Assembly (NCBI GenBank): GCA_003215555.1
Contig: QCKE01000006.1
Span: 1-64,000, forward strand
Source: Prochlorococcus sp. AG-409-K04
GTDB lineage: Bacteria; Cyanobacteriota; Cyanobacteriia; PCC-6307; Cyanobiaceae
Length of the DNA: 64,000 nt
Direction: 5' to 3'
Shown here: piece by piece, positions 29,207 through 38,524 of the stretch
Position numbering within the stretch: position 1 is the stretch's first letter
Layout of the letters: every line of letters starts with the position of its first letter
Translations under genes and position numbers: made by a program
The notes under the pieces: model-generated
What the model was told of the DNA's origin: nothing
Seen by the model: the letters and a program-made list of their open reading frames with translations, nothing else
The model's database searches: none

Positions 29207-29823
29207 TGAATTTCTCAACAATGACAATAAGCTTATTATGTTTGTTCATCAGTTACTTATTTGGATCTTTCCCAAGCGGCTTTATTGCAGGAAAATGGAT
29301 CTCAGGAATTGACCTAAGAGAGTTAGGGTCTGGTTCTACAGGTGCGACAAATGTTTTGAGATATGTTGGGAAATTCCCCGCATTATTTGTTTTCTTTTTG
29401 GATGTTGCCAAGGGTATATTCGCCATATCACTGGCTCGATCATTTCAATTAGATGAAAGCTGGCAAGTCGCTGCAGGGGTTTCAGCATTGTCAGGTCATA
29501 TTTGGCCAATTTGGCTTAAGGGCAAAGGGGGAAAGGCAGTAGCGACGGGCTTAGGTGTTTTTCTGGGGATTTCCTGGCAAGTAGGTTTAGCCTCACTTGG
29601 TATATTTCTTGCCTTCCTAAGCATTTGGAGAATAGTTTCTTTATCAAGTATTGCTGCTGCGATAAGCTTACCAATATTGATGTTTCTTCAATTTAATACT
29701 CAAATATCTATTCCATATCTTCTAATTAGTGTAGTAGCAATGGGAATGGTTTTGTGGAGACACAGAACTAACCTTGAGAGAATCAAAAATGGTACGGAAC
29801 CATCCATTGGTCGATCAAGCTAA
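29206..29823 (+). CDS. plsY: Acyl-phosphate glycerol-3-phosphate acyltransferase (PlsY)
   Basis: PlsY transfers an acyl chain from acyl-phosphate to glycerol-3-phosphate, the first acylation of membrane lipid synthesis. The 205-residue, five- to six-helix protein carries the three family motifs: FGSFPSGFIAGK, GSGSTGATNVLR (substrate phosphate binding) and GHIWPIWLKGKGGKAVATGLG. Start ATG 29206 overlaps the preceding stop by one base. It ends the transporter-MlaE-DUF3119-DUF3086-plsY run, tying that operon to membrane lipids. The stop is 1 nt from pyrF on the other strand. Confidence 0.96.
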   Translation: MNFSTMTISLLCLFISYLFGSFPSGFIAGKWISGIDLRELGSGSTGATNVLRYVGKFPALFVFFLDVAKGIFAISLARSFQLDESWQVAAGVSALSGHIWPIWLKGKGGKAVATGLGVFLGISWQVGLASLGIFLAFLSIWRIVSLSSIAAAISLPILMFLQFNTQISIPYLLISVVAMGMVLWRHRTNLERIKNGTEPSIGRSS

Positions 29824-29824
29824 T

Positions 29825-30553
29825 TTAGAATCCAGCCAACTGATCACAAATACGGGCAAATACATCAGCAGGTTTTTCAGCTTTAGTAATCTCCCTTCCT
29901 ACAACTAATTGAGAAGCACCAAGCTTCACCGCCTCCATGGGAGATAAAGTTCTTTTCTGATCGTCAACATTTACTCCAAAAGAACGAATTCCAGGAGTAA
30001 TCAATTTAAATGGTTCGGGAAAGTCTTTTCGCAAATTTTCCACTTCTAAAGGTGAGCAAACACAACCTCCAATTCCTGCATTAAAGGCAAGATTCGTCAA
30101 AAAATTCACCCTCTTTTCTATAGATTGATCGATATTCAACTCTTTGCAAAAACTGGATTCTTGCCAACTTGTTAACACAGTCACAGCTAATAGAGTAGGT
30201 GGAGGAAAACCAATTTCTTTAGCACCAATAATTGCTGCCTGATTTGATTCTTCTAAACCTTTTCGCCCTGCACATGCATGCACTGTTATCAATTCAGCTC
30301 CAGTTTGTGCAGCTCGAAAACAAGCGCTGCTCATAGTACTTGGAATATCATGAAACTTGAGATCTAAAAAAACTTTCTTTCCCAAACCTTTCAGTTTCGA
30401 TAAAATTTCAGGTCCTAAATATGTAAACAATTCAAGGCCAACTTTCACCCAGACAAGATCAGGCAATTTCGCTATCAAAGTTAATGCTTCTGATTCACTC
30501 ATCCGATCTAGTGCAAGAATTATTCTCTGTTGAGGTGTGACAATTTCAATCAT
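29825..30553 (-). CDS. pyrF: Orotidine-5'-phosphate decarboxylase (PyrF)
   Basis: PyrF decarboxylates OMP to UMP, the last step of pyrimidine synthesis. The 242-residue barrel has the catalytic strand VFLDLKFHDIPSTM (Lys/Asp array), VHACAGRKGL, PGIRSFGV and the phosphate gripper QLVVGREIT. Start ATG 30553 is followed by IVTPQQRIILALDRM, as expected for the group I enzyme. It lies 26 nt downstream of tyrS on the same strand. Confidence 0.96.
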   Translation of the reverse strand: MIEIVTPQQRIILALDRMSESEALTLIAKLPDLVWVKVGLELFTYLGPEILSKLKGLGKKVFLDLKFHDIPSTMSSACFRAAQTGAELITVHACAGRKGLEESNQAAIIGAKEIGFPPPTLLAVTVLTSWQESSFCKELNIDQSIEKRVNFLTNLAFNAGIGGCVCSPLEVENLRKDFPEPFKLITPGIRSFGVNVDDQKRTLSPMEAVKLGASQLVVGREITKAEKPADVFARICDQLAGF

Positions 30554-30579
30554 TAATTTTTCAGTTATTTAAAGACTTG

Positions 30580-31830
30580 TTAAGCAGAAATACGCCTAAA
30601 TGTTTTTTTCCCCAATTGCAATATTTTGCCAACAAGTTCTTTAGAATCAATAAATTCCAAATTTGGATCTTCTATTTTTTTACCATCAATTCGAACACCA
30701 CCTCCTAGGATTTTACGTCTAGCTTCACTACTACTTGTACATAATCCAATGGCACTAATTAAATAAAAAGCCTTTACTGGAAAAGTAATATTTGCAACTG
30801 ATACCTCAGGCACATCTTCAATATCATCACTAACACCAGATACAATCTTCACAGCATCTGCTTGAGCAATTCTTGCTGCAGTCATTCCATGAAATTGCGC
30901 TGTTACGTTTAAGGCCATATATTTTTGAAGTTCTCTTAAATTTTTAGGGAATGTTTTCAACTCACAGTTAGTTAATAAGGTCAAATATTCTTCAACATGG
31001 TTATCTGAAATTTTTTCTAGCTTAGAATACATTGAAAGTGCATCTTCAGAAATAGAAACAGTATTTCCTAAGCTTTTACTCATCTTTTGAACACCATCTA
31101 ATCCAACAAGAATAGGTAACAAAACTCCAAATTGTGGACTCTGACCAAAGTGACGCTGGATATCTCTACCCATAGCCACATTAAATTTTTGATCAACCCC
31201 TCCTAGCTCTATATCCGCTTCAACAGCAACTGAATCATAACCCTGCAGAATTGGATATAAAAATTCATGCAAGGCAATTGAAGTTCCAGATGAGTATCTT
31301 TTCGAAAATTCATCTTTTGCAAGCATCTGACCAACAGTGGATTTGCTAAGCAAATCAATAACCATTTCCATATCAAAACTACTCAACCATTCACTATTTC
31401 TCCTAACCTCAATTCGACCAGGTGTTTCAAAATCGAGAAGAGATATGTCTTTACTTTTACCTTTACCTAGTTGTTCAAGATATGTTTTTGAATTCTCTTC
31501 TACTTCTTGTGATGATAACTTAACTCTAGTTTTACTTTTGCCAGTAGGGTCACCAATTTTAGCTGTAAAATCTCCAATAATCAAAACAGCCGTATGGCCC
31601 GCATCCTGAAATGCTCTAAGTTTGCGAAACAATATACTATGACCTAAATGGATTTCTGAACCAGTTGGATCTATCCCAAATTTAACCCTAAGAGGATTTT
31701 CAGTTTCAGCCGATGAAGAAAATCTTAAACTCAAATCTTCATCAGCATCTTGACTTGAAATAGCTAACGGAAATACATCCACTATCCCTCTAGCAAACCA
31801 TTCAGGAAAAATTTTGAATTTTTCAATCAT
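30580..31830 (-). CDS. tyrS: Tyrosyl-tRNA synthetase
   Basis: The 416-residue class I synthetase charges tRNA-Tyr. The HIGH motif appears as HLGH (residues 61-64 in [12 protein letters not shown]) and KMSKS as [10 protein letters not shown] near residue 253. [16 protein letters not shown] binds tyrosine and tRNA. A C-terminal S4 RNA-binding domain follows ([17 protein letters not shown]). Spacing of the motifs matches the TyrZ-like shorter-loop type rather than the classical TyrS, but this assignment is tentative. Start is ATG 31830. Confidence 0.95.
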   Translation of the reverse strand: MIEKFKIFPEWFARGIVDVFPLAISSQDADEDLSLRFSSSAETENPLRVKFGIDPTGSEIHLGHSILFRKLRAFQDAGHTAVLIIGDFTAKIGDPTGKSKTRVKLSSQEVEENSKTYLEQLGKGKSKDISLLDFETPGRIEVRRNSEWLSSFDMEMVIDLLSKSTVGQMLAKDEFSKRYSSGTSIALHEFLYPILQGYDSVAVEADIELGGVDQKFNVAMGRDIQRHFGQSPQFGVLLPILVGLDGVQKMSKSLGNTVSISEDALSMYSKLEKISDNHVEEYLTLLTNCELKTFPKNLRELQKYMALNVTAQFHGMTAARIAQADAVKIVSGVSDDIEDVPEVSVANITFPVKAFYLISAIGLCTSSSEARRKILGGGVRIDGKKIEDPNLEFIDSKELVGKILQLGKKTFRRISA

Positions 31831-31875
31831 AATATCTACCCCTATGAGAGAGTCCTAATTGGCCATAATGAAGAT

Positions 31876-32202
31876 TCAATCCTTATTTTCATCAATTTCG
31901 GTTTTCATTCTAGTCAAAGTCATATTCATTTGATCAAACATTTGATCAGGAGTCATTCCAAATTGACCTAATTGAGTTTTTAATTGTTCTACTGTCATTT
32001 TTGCTTGAAAATCCTCAGAAAGTTCAAACCTCTTCATAAAAACTTTATATCTCTCCATTAAAGATTCCATTTTTTTTATAAACATTTTTTTTCCTTCCCG
32101 ATCAAACTTGCCATAATCACCTCCTAACTTCATAAGATTCTGGTAATCAGTAAAAAGGTTTTTAGCCTCTTCTTGTACTATCTCAGATTCAAAAAATGCC
32201 AT
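31876..32202 (-). CDS. DUF1825 family cyanobacterial protein
   Basis: This 108-residue, all-helical soluble protein matches the cyanobacteria-restricted DUF1825 family, with MAFFESEIVQEEAK at the start and FMKRFELSEDFQAKMTVEQL in the middle. No catalytic residues are apparent; it looks like an adaptor or scaffold. Function unknown. It is 45 nt upstream of tyrS on the same strand and may be co-transcribed. Confidence 0.85.
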   Translation of the reverse strand: MAFFESEIVQEEAKNLFTDYQNLMKLGGDYGKFDREGKKMFIKKMESLMERYKVFMKRFELSEDFQAKMTVEQLKTQLGQFGMTPDQMFDQMNMTLTRMKTEIDENKD

Positions 32203-32385
32203 GTGCCGAGAATGTAGTGTATTAAAAACTATTCTGAAAAATTGGATAATCTAAGCTTATAAGCTGTTTTGTCTAAGCTTGAAACCATTTAATCGAATTT
32301 TATGAGGTTCTTAGAAATAAATTATAATTGTTTTTTTTTATCAAGGGGTATTCGTAAGTAGTGAACACCAAACCAAAAGATTCAA

Positions 32386-32988
32386 ATGAACTTTTCAAAA
32401 GGTCAAGGTGAGTTATTTCAACAAGAAGATCATTTTGACCATTCAATCAAAACAAACGATCAACTTTTATTAAACAAACAGGCAATAGAAAAATGGCAAA
32501 GAAGAATTTACTCACACCAGAAATCACTCTTCAAGAATATCCATGTCACTGAAGTCCAAAAATCTATTTTTGAATCAAGTAAAAAGGAAGAGCACTTTGA
32601 AACTAATGATTTTTTAAAACTAACTCCCTTATCTCTTAATTTCTGGCGATGGCCTACATCGCCCCATCATGGCCCAGCAATATATTTAGTTATGGACAAA
32701 CCAAAAACCTTAGATTCAAATATCCTCCTATATATAGGTGAAACTATTTCTGCTGAGAAAAGATGGAAAGGTGAGCATGATTGTAAAAATTATCTACAGG
32801 CATACTCAGAAGCTTGCCAAAGGAATGAGATAGCAAATCAACTAAGCATTCGTTTTTGGAAGGATGTTCCTAAAGACACAAAAGAAAGAAGAAAATTAGA
32901 GCAAATTCTGATAAAGAAATGGCTCCCAGCTTTTAACAAAGAAACAAAATCTATTTGGAACACACCATTTACTAATGAAATTCCATAA
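32386..32988 (+). CDS. GIY-YIG nuclease-fold protein
   Basis: The 200-residue protein contains a GIY-YIG-like domain in its second half. PAIYLVMD (Tyr100) and LLYIGETISA (Tyr116-Ile-Gly118) form the paired-tyrosine strands, SAEKRW supplies the catalytic Arg126, RRKLEQILIKKW the metal-binding Glu172, and PAFNKE a conserved Asn184. All expected catalytic residues are thus present. The N-terminal 80 residues are polar with no known motif. It stands alone, unlike UvrC or homing endonucleases. Target is unknown; DNA repair is one possibility. Confidence 0.7.
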   Translation: MNFSKGQGELFQQEDHFDHSIKTNDQLLLNKQAIEKWQRRIYSHQKSLFKNIHVTEVQKSIFESSKKEEHFETNDFLKLTPLSLNFWRWPTSPHHGPAIYLVMDKPKTLDSNILLYIGETISAEKRWKGEHDCKNYLQAYSEACQRNEIANQLSIRFWKDVPKDTKERRKLEQILIKKWLPAFNKETKSIWNTPFTNEIP

Positions 32989-33026
32989 TAGAAACAGTTA
33001 CCATCAATACATCAGCCATAAGGCAA

Positions 33027-34505
33027 ATGCAACTCTCATTACAACAAAAAAATCTGCACGCCTGGTCCGGATCAGTCCTAGTTATAGGACTCCTAGAAGG
33101 TAATCTCAAAACTCAGCTAAATGAAATAGAAGGTGCATATGTCACAACCGATCTTTTGAGATTTTTCGAAAAGGAAGATTTTTCCGCAAAATCTGGAGAA
33201 TTAATCAAATTAGAGTTTTTAAATCAATCACCATCAAAAATCATATTTGTAGGGCTGGGAAAATCAGAAGAACTCTTGCTTGAGGATATTAGAGAAGGTG
33301 CAGCACTTGCCTCTAGAGCAAGTGTTGGTTCCGAAGGAACAATTGGTGTCTTCTTTCCGTGGGAAATATTTAATCCTGGTATTGCCGCAAAAGTAGTAGC
33401 TGAATCAATAAGATTATCTATTTTTGAAGATCTTCGCTACCAAAAAGATCCTAAACCCAAGAAATCACCTCAGTGTCTTGACTTAATTGGTCTACCAGAA
33501 ATCGTTCAAGAGGTTTTGACAGAAATTGATCCAATTTGTTCAGGTGTAGAACTTGCAAGACAACTTGTAGGAGCACCTCCTAATGACCTAACTCCAACTG
33601 CTTTAGCAGCCAAAGCAGTTGAGATAGCGCAAGAATTTAATTTAGAGCACAAAATCCTAGAAAAAGTTGACTGTGAAAAAGAAGGTATGGGTGCTTACTT
33701 AGCTGTTGCCAAAGGATCTGATTTAATGCCTAAATTCATTCACCTTATTTACCGATCCAAAAGTCCCGCTAAACGTCGTATTGCAATAGTAGGGAAAGGA
33801 TTAACTTTTGATTCCGGTGGTTACAACCTAAAAGTTGGTGCCGCTCAAATAGACATGATGAAATATGACATGGGGGGTAGTGCAGCTGTAATTGGTGCTG
33901 CCCGTGCACTAGGTGAATTAGCGCCAAAAGATATAGAAATACATTTTATAATTGCAGCATGTGAAAATATGATCAATGGCTCAGCTGTTCATCCTGGAGA
34001 CATAGTGAAAGCATCCAATGGGAAAACAATAGAAATCAACAATACTGATGCTGAAGGGAGACTGACACTTGCAGATGCATTGATCTATGCATGCAAACTT
34101 AAGCCAGACTCAATTGTAGACTTAGCTACTTTAACAGGTGCTTGTGTCATCGCTCTAGGAGAAGAGATTGCTGGATTATGGACTAACAATGATGAATTAG
34201 GAGATGATTTAAAAAAAGCTTCAATTCTTACTGGCGAAAAGCTTTGGCGGATGCCTCTACAAAAATCATATAAAAAAGGTCTCAAATCTATGCTTGCAGA
34301 CCTTAAAAACACTGGACCAAGAGCTGGGGGCTCTATAACAGCAGCTCTTTTTCTTCAAGAGTTTCTTCAACCAGGTATAGCCTGGGCTCATTTAGATATT
34401 GCAGGAACTTGTTGGACTGACAAGGATAGGGGGTTAAACCCTGCTGGTGCTACTGGCTATGGAGTTAGAACTCTTGTTAATTGGATCTGCGACAATTTCG
34501 AATAA
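33027..34505 (+). CDS. pepA: Cytosol (leucyl) aminopeptidase PepA
   Basis: PepA is an M17 hexameric aminopeptidase that removes N-terminal residues from peptides in the cytoplasm. The 492-residue protein shows the metal and catalytic motifs VGKGLTFDSGGYNLK, MKYDMGGSAAV and NTDAEGRLTLADAL (residues 339-345 onward, the family signature). ATLTGACVIALGEEI follows. The N-terminal domain is the usual macro-like fold. The start is ATG 33027. It ends 46 nt before the stop of msrA on the other strand. Confidence 0.96.
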   Translation: MQLSLQQKNLHAWSGSVLVIGLLEGNLKTQLNEIEGAYVTTDLLRFFEKEDFSAKSGELIKLEFLNQSPSKIIFVGLGKSEELLLEDIREGAALASRASVGSEGTIGVFFPWEIFNPGIAAKVVAESIRLSIFEDLRYQKDPKPKKSPQCLDLIGLPEIVQEVLTEIDPICSGVELARQLVGAPPNDLTPTALAAKAVEIAQEFNLEHKILEKVDCEKEGMGAYLAVAKGSDLMPKFIHLIYRSKSPAKRRIAIVGKGLTFDSGGYNLKVGAAQIDMMKYDMGGSAAVIGAARALGELAPKDIEIHFIIAACENMINGSAVHPGDIVKASNGKTIEINNTDAEGRLTLADALIYACKLKPDSIVDLATLTGACVIALGEEIAGLWTNNDELGDDLKKASILTGEKLWRMPLQKSYKKGLKSMLADLKNTGPRAGGSITAALFLQEFLQPGIAWAHLDIAGTCWTDKDRGLNPAGATGYGVRTLVNWICDNFE

Positions 34506-34551
34506 ACAGTTTTACCTTTCCAAGCCATTATTAGAAAATAAACTATATAAA

Positions 34552-35181
34552 TTAAGATAGCCAATCTACATTTTTCCGAGCATTGCCTCCCCAGACCTGT
34601 CTAAGCCTTTCGTCTCTGCCACATGCAGATCGATAGAATTTGTATTTAAGTTTATTTTTTTTTGCAAAATTTTGATGATATTCCTCAGCTATCCAAAATT
34701 GACCTGCTTGTTGCAAACTTACTCCAAGATTATCTATTGAGACTGACAATTCTTTTGCAGCAAGTTCCTGACTTTCCTCTGCAGAAGTTTTTTGTAAGTC
34801 ATTCATAAAAAAAATAACTGGTCTATATGAATCTCCTCTATCGCAAAATTGCCCTTTGGAATCCAAGGGATCAATATTTCTCCAATAACTTTTAAGTAAG
34901 GTTTGAAAATCTATATCTGATGAATTAAAAGTCACTTTAACTGCCTCTTGATGCCCTTCATGATTTCTATAAGTTGGGTTTAATCCTGCCCCTCCCGTAT
35001 ATCCACTTTCTACAGACAAAACACCCGGTAATTCTTCTAGATCATGTTCTAAACACCAAAAACATCCTCCCGCTAAAAGCGAATTTTCTATTGCAGCATT
35101 AGCATTAGGTACAAAGAATAACAGGCAAGAGCAAAGGACAGCTGCAAATAGAAATTTAATAATTAGCTTAAAATAATTCAT
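34552..35181 (-). CDS. msrA: Exported peptide methionine sulfoxide reductase A
   Basis: MsrA reduces methionine-S-sulfoxide in proteins. The 209-residue product has an N-terminal signal peptide (about residues 5-29, ending NANA). The active site GGCFWCLEHDLEELPGV follows with nucleophile Cys40, then SGYTGG, HQEAVKV and the C-terminal YRSACGRDERLRQVWG whose cysteine can resolve the disulfide. Export implies repair in the periplasm or lumen. It overlaps lpxB by four bases (ATGA), closing the outer-membrane operon. Confidence 0.93.
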   Translation of the reverse strand: MNYFKLIIKFLFAAVLCSCLLFFVPNANAAIENSLLAGGCFWCLEHDLEELPGVLSVESGYTGGAGLNPTYRNHEGHQEAVKVTFNSSDIDFQTLLKSYWRNIDPLDSKGQFCDRGDSYRPVIFFMNDLQKTSAEESQELAAKELSVSIDNLGVSLQQAGQFWIAEEYHQNFAKKNKLKYKFYRSACGRDERLRQVWGGNARKNVDWLS

Positions 35182-36356
35182 TTTTTCATGAAGTCTAGAA
35201 TCTGCTTTGCTGCACGTTCAGTTGCTCCAGGATCACCTAGTTTTTGTCTCAATTTTTGATATCCATCTATGATTCGCGAGCGATCAAAGGGATTATCTAC
35301 TAATGGAGTTGCAAAATCTGCAATTTTTTCTGCAGTAAAATCTTGTTGTACAAGTTCGGGTACTAATCTCTGATTTAACAAAAGATTTACAGGAGAGATA
35401 TGATCCACTTTAAAGCCCAACAATTTCTTAGCTATAAAGGCTGTAATTCTACTCACCTTATATCCAACAATTTGAGGAATATAATATAACGCCAATTCCA
35501 TATTAATAGTACCTGATTTACATAAAGCAAGCTGAGCAACTTTAAAAAAACTTGGTTTAAACTTATCATTATTTTTGGCTGAAAAAACCTTGCCTTTCAC
35601 ACCAAAACGCTTTAATGCTTTATAAAGAGGGTATTCAAAATGTTCTTGCCCAGCTGGCAAAAGCACAAAAAGGCTAGGGTCTTTCTTCTGAAGTAATGCT
35701 GCAGCCCGAAGCAAAGTTGGCAATAAATATCTAATTTCTTGAGATCTTGAAGCAGGCAACACTAATAAGAATTTATTAGCAGGATCTACCCCCAACTCTT
35801 CACAAGCCTTCTCTCTTGAAGGCAATTCTCTAAGATTATCTACCATTGGATAGCCAATCCAAGAAACATTACCTCCTCGTGATTCATAAAAGTCAGCTTC
35901 CTTTTTAAATATGGCCAGAATTTTATTGCTAAATCCAATCAAATCAGTCGAACCACCCTCTCCAAGTCTCCAAGCCCATTCTTGTGGGGCAATATAATAA
36001 ATTATTGGCAAAGATGGTATTAAATCCCTGGCCTTTTTCCCAAGTCGAATATTTGGTCCCATGTAATCTATCAAAACCAAAGCATCAGGAGGTGCGGTCT
36101 CCAAAAGGTCATCAGCGAATCTCTTCGCTTTCAAAGTTGGTAGTACATATGGTAAAACCTCCCAAAAACCAACAGCTCCAATAGCAGCTGTATTGACAAT
36201 CAATTCTGCTCCGGCTTGTTTCATCAATTCTCCTCCAAGAGCAATAATCTCCAAAGGAATTGAACGTCTAGATGACTCCTTCAACAAAGCTCTTACTAAT
36301 AAACTTCCTTGCAAATCTCCAGATACTTCTCCAGTACTTATAAGCAAGCGCATCAT
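35178..36356 (-). CDS. lpxB: Lipid-A-disaccharide synthase (LpxB)
   Basis: LpxB condenses UDP-diacylglucosamine with lipid X to make the lipid A disaccharide. The 392-residue GT19 protein has LISTGEVSGDLQGS at the N-terminus, DYMGPNIRLGKKAR, IIYYIAPQEWAW and the donor-binding ALCKSGTINMELAL. It starts 1 nt after the lpxA stop and overlaps msrA. Lipid A genes in a picocyanobacterium are normal, though the lipid A itself is simplified there. Confidence 0.94.
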   Translation of the reverse strand: MMRLLISTGEVSGDLQGSLLVRALLKESSRRSIPLEIIALGGELMKQAGAELIVNTAAIGAVGFWEVLPYVLPTLKAKRFADDLLETAPPDALVLIDYMGPNIRLGKKARDLIPSLPIIYYIAPQEWAWRLGEGGSTDLIGFSNKILAIFKKEADFYESRGGNVSWIGYPMVDNLRELPSREKACEELGVDPANKFLLVLPASRSQEIRYLLPTLLRAAALLQKKDPSLFVLLPAGQEHFEYPLYKALKRFGVKGKVFSAKNNDKFKPSFFKVAQLALCKSGTINMELALYYIPQIVGYKVSRITAFIAKKLLGFKVDHISPVNLLLNQRLVPELVQQDFTAEKIADFATPLVDNPFDRSRIIDGYQKLRQKLGDPGATERAAKQILDFMKK

Positions 36357-37181
36357 TTAAACATTACTTGAATTTAAACAAGGCATCGGACCTCTTCTAC
36401 CAGAGCCTATAGAAGCTTCTAGGAACGAACATAGTTCCAAAGAGGCTTTTAACAAATTCCTCTCTTTGGCTAATTGCAAACCCTGTTTATAAACGTGACC
36501 TGATCTAAAAATTAAACTCCAAATTTCTTGTAATTGATTAAATTCCTCAGGATTATGACTTGCAAGACCTCTACGTTTAATACCAACACGATTAAGGCTC
36601 CTAATTCTCCCAGGATGTCCTTCTACTAGACAATATGGCGGGACGTCTCTATCTACTCTTGTCATACCACCTACCATCGCCAAAGTGCCAATATGAACAA
36701 ATTGGTGAATACCTAAAGAACCTCCAATAACTGCCTGATCTTGTATAACAACCTCACCCGCAACTTGAACACTATTAGCAATAACAACACCATTACCTAA
36801 ATAACAACCATGAGCAATATGGGTATAAGCCATAAGCAAATTGCCATTACCAATAAGTGTTTGTTCTCCTTCGTTAGTTGCGCGATTCACTGTTACACAT
36901 TCACGAAATATATTTTTATCTCCAATAACAACCTCAGTAGGAGCCCCTTTATATTTTAAATCTTGAGGTTCAAGCCCTATGCATGCTCCAGGAAAAACTT
37001 TGTTGCCAGAGCCCATTGTTACTCTTCCATCTAGAACAACATTTGCTCCGATCATCGAGTCAGCACCTATTTTGACTTCTGGACCAATAACAGCGCCAGG
37101 TCCAACTAAAACTCCTTTTCCAAGCTGAGCATTGGAATCAACAACAGCTAAAGGATGAATATTTATGGACTTATCAATCAT
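36357..37181 (-). CDS. lpxA: Acyl-ACP:UDP-GlcNAc O-acyltransferase (LpxA)
   Basis: LpxA adds the first 3-hydroxyacyl chain in lipid A synthesis. The 274-residue protein has the left-handed beta-helix hexapeptide repeats through the first two thirds (IHPLAVVDSNAQLGKGVLVGPG and many V/I-G-x-x periods) and the active-site region MAYTHIAHGCYLGN with the catalytic His. The expected C-terminal helical region (NRVGIKRRGLASHNPEEF) completes it. Start ATG 37181 is 4 nt after the fabZ stop. Confidence 0.95.
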   Translation of the reverse strand: MIDKSINIHPLAVVDSNAQLGKGVLVGPGAVIGPEVKIGADSMIGANVVLDGRVTMGSGNKVFPGACIGLEPQDLKYKGAPTEVVIGDKNIFRECVTVNRATNEGEQTLIGNGNLLMAYTHIAHGCYLGNGVVIANSVQVAGEVVIQDQAVIGGSLGIHQFVHIGTLAMVGGMTRVDRDVPPYCLVEGHPGRIRSLNRVGIKRRGLASHNPEEFNQLQEIWSLIFRSGHVYKQGLQLAKERNLLKASLELCSFLEASIGSGRRGPMPCLNSSNV

Positions 37182-37185
37182 TTAA

Positions 37186-37641
37186 TCAGTCCACCAAAGA
37201 GAACATTAGTTCACCTGAGCAAGCCAATTTGCCATCCACTAATGCTTCTCCTTTAACCTTGCCAAAACGCTGTCTTTTTATGCTAATTAATTGGCAATTT
37301 ATAATCAATTGATCTCCAGGTACAACAGGGCGTCTAAATCGGACACTATCAATTCCCGCAAATACAAACAACCCCTTGGGCAAATCTGGCATCTGTTTAA
37401 CAATCAATCCACCTACTTGGGCCATTGCTTCTACTATTAGCACTCCAGGCATTAACGGTCTATCAGGAAAATGTCCTTGAAAATGAGGCTCGTTTATGGT
37501 CACATTCTTTACTCCAGTGGCACTTTTTCCAGCTTCATATGCAATTACGCGATCAACCAATGCAAATGGATAACGATGGGGCAAAAGTCCCATAATTTCC
37601 TCATTAGAAAGCACAACTGGGATATTAGAAGAATTAGTCAA
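37186..37641 (-). CDS. fabZ: 3-hydroxyacyl-ACP dehydratase (FabZ)
   Basis: FabZ dehydrates 3-hydroxyacyl-ACP in fatty-acid elongation. The hot-dog fold shows [14 protein letters not shown] (catalytic His), [27 protein letters not shown] (catalytic Glu) and the [17 protein letters not shown] strand. The frame is open further upstream inside lpxC, but family length points to the TTG at 37641 as start (151 residues); it overlaps the lpxC stop by 8 nt. No ATG lies nearby that keeps the conserved N-terminus. Start moderately certain. Confidence 0.93.
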   Translation of the reverse strand: MTNSSNIPVVLSNEEIMGLLPHRYPFALVDRVIAYEAGKSATGVKNVTINEPHFQGHFPDRPLMPGVLIVEAMAQVGGLIVKQMPDLPKGLFVFAGIDSVRFRRPVVPGDQLIINCQLISIKRQRFGKVKGEALVDGKLACSGELMFSLVD

Positions 37642-38524
37642 AACAAAATTGTGATAAAGAACATACTGATGGAAGAGATTCAGCGAATTCCGCATGCAAT
37701 GCATGAGAACCTCTGTAAACCAAAATCTGAGCTTTAGGCAATCCAACTAGAGCTAAATCGCCTATTAGGTCCAGCAACTTATGCCGAACCGGCTCATCTT
37801 GGAATCTCAAAGGAGGATTAAGCCAAGATTGGCCATCGCATACCAATGAATTGTTTAGATCACCCCCTTGAATAAGTCCTTGTGCAATCAAAGCATCAAT
37901 TTGATCTTTAAAGCCAAACGTTCGAGCAGGAGCAATTTCTTTAACGAAAGAACGAGGTGTTAATTCCAAAGAAAAAGTTTGCCTACCAATTGCTGGATAA
38001 GGGAAATCAATTATTCCTACTAATTTTAAAACATCTGAAGGAATAGCAGTGATTACACTTGATTCCTTGTAAAGAGTTAAAGCTTTAGTTGGAGCAAGCA
38101 CATTTTGCCTGGGGGTACTTATTTTCATCATTCCAGCTTCACGAATCGCTTCTACCCATTCAATAGCTGATCCATCTAAGAGCGGAATTTCAGTTCCAGA
38201 AACAATTATGTGAACTTGGGTTAGGCCGCAGCCAAACATCGCAGCCAATAAATGCTCTACCGTTGACAACTTTTTAATTCCGAAATCAAGCGTTGTACAT
38301 AGCTGGCTATTCACTACTTGTGATGGTTTTAATCTTAAAGGTGGTCTGTCACTATCAATCCAAGAAACAAAAAAGCCTTCCGAATCAAAAGGGGCAAGAG
38401 TCACTTCAGATTCTTTACCAGTATGTAATCCAATACCGCTACGAGAAACAGAACTTCTTAAAGTCCAATTGCTCTCATAATCTTCAGGGAAAAATTCCAC
38501 ACTAGAATTTCCATCCAAATCCAA
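37634..38524 (-). CDS. lpxC: UDP-3-O-acyl-GlcNAc deacetylase (LpxC)
   Basis: LpxC is the committed zinc-dependent step of lipid A synthesis. The 296-residue protein has [12 protein letters not shown] at the N-terminal domain, [15 protein letters not shown] with the first zinc His and LDGSAIEWV. The C-terminal zinc motif is [13 protein letters not shown]. The listed ATG (38524) overlaps the bamA stop by 23 nt; a GTG at 38500 just beyond that stop is about equally plausible and would shorten the protein by eight residues. LpxC activity is the usual control point of lipid A level. Confidence 0.94.
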   Translation of the reverse strand: MDLDGNSSVEFFPEDYESNWTLRSSVSRSGIGLHTGKESEVTLAPFDSEGFFVSWIDSDRPPLRLKPSQVVNSQLCTTLDFGIKKLSTVEHLLAAMFGCGLTQVHIIVSGTEIPLLDGSAIEWVEAIREAGMMKISTPRQNVLAPTKALTLYKESSVITAIPSDVLKLVGIIDFPYPAIGRQTFSLELTPRSFVKEIAPARTFGFKDQIDALIAQGLIQGGDLNNSLVCDGQSWLNPPLRFQDEPVRHKLLDLIGDLALVGLPKAQILVYRGSHALHAEFAESLPSVCSLSQFCFD

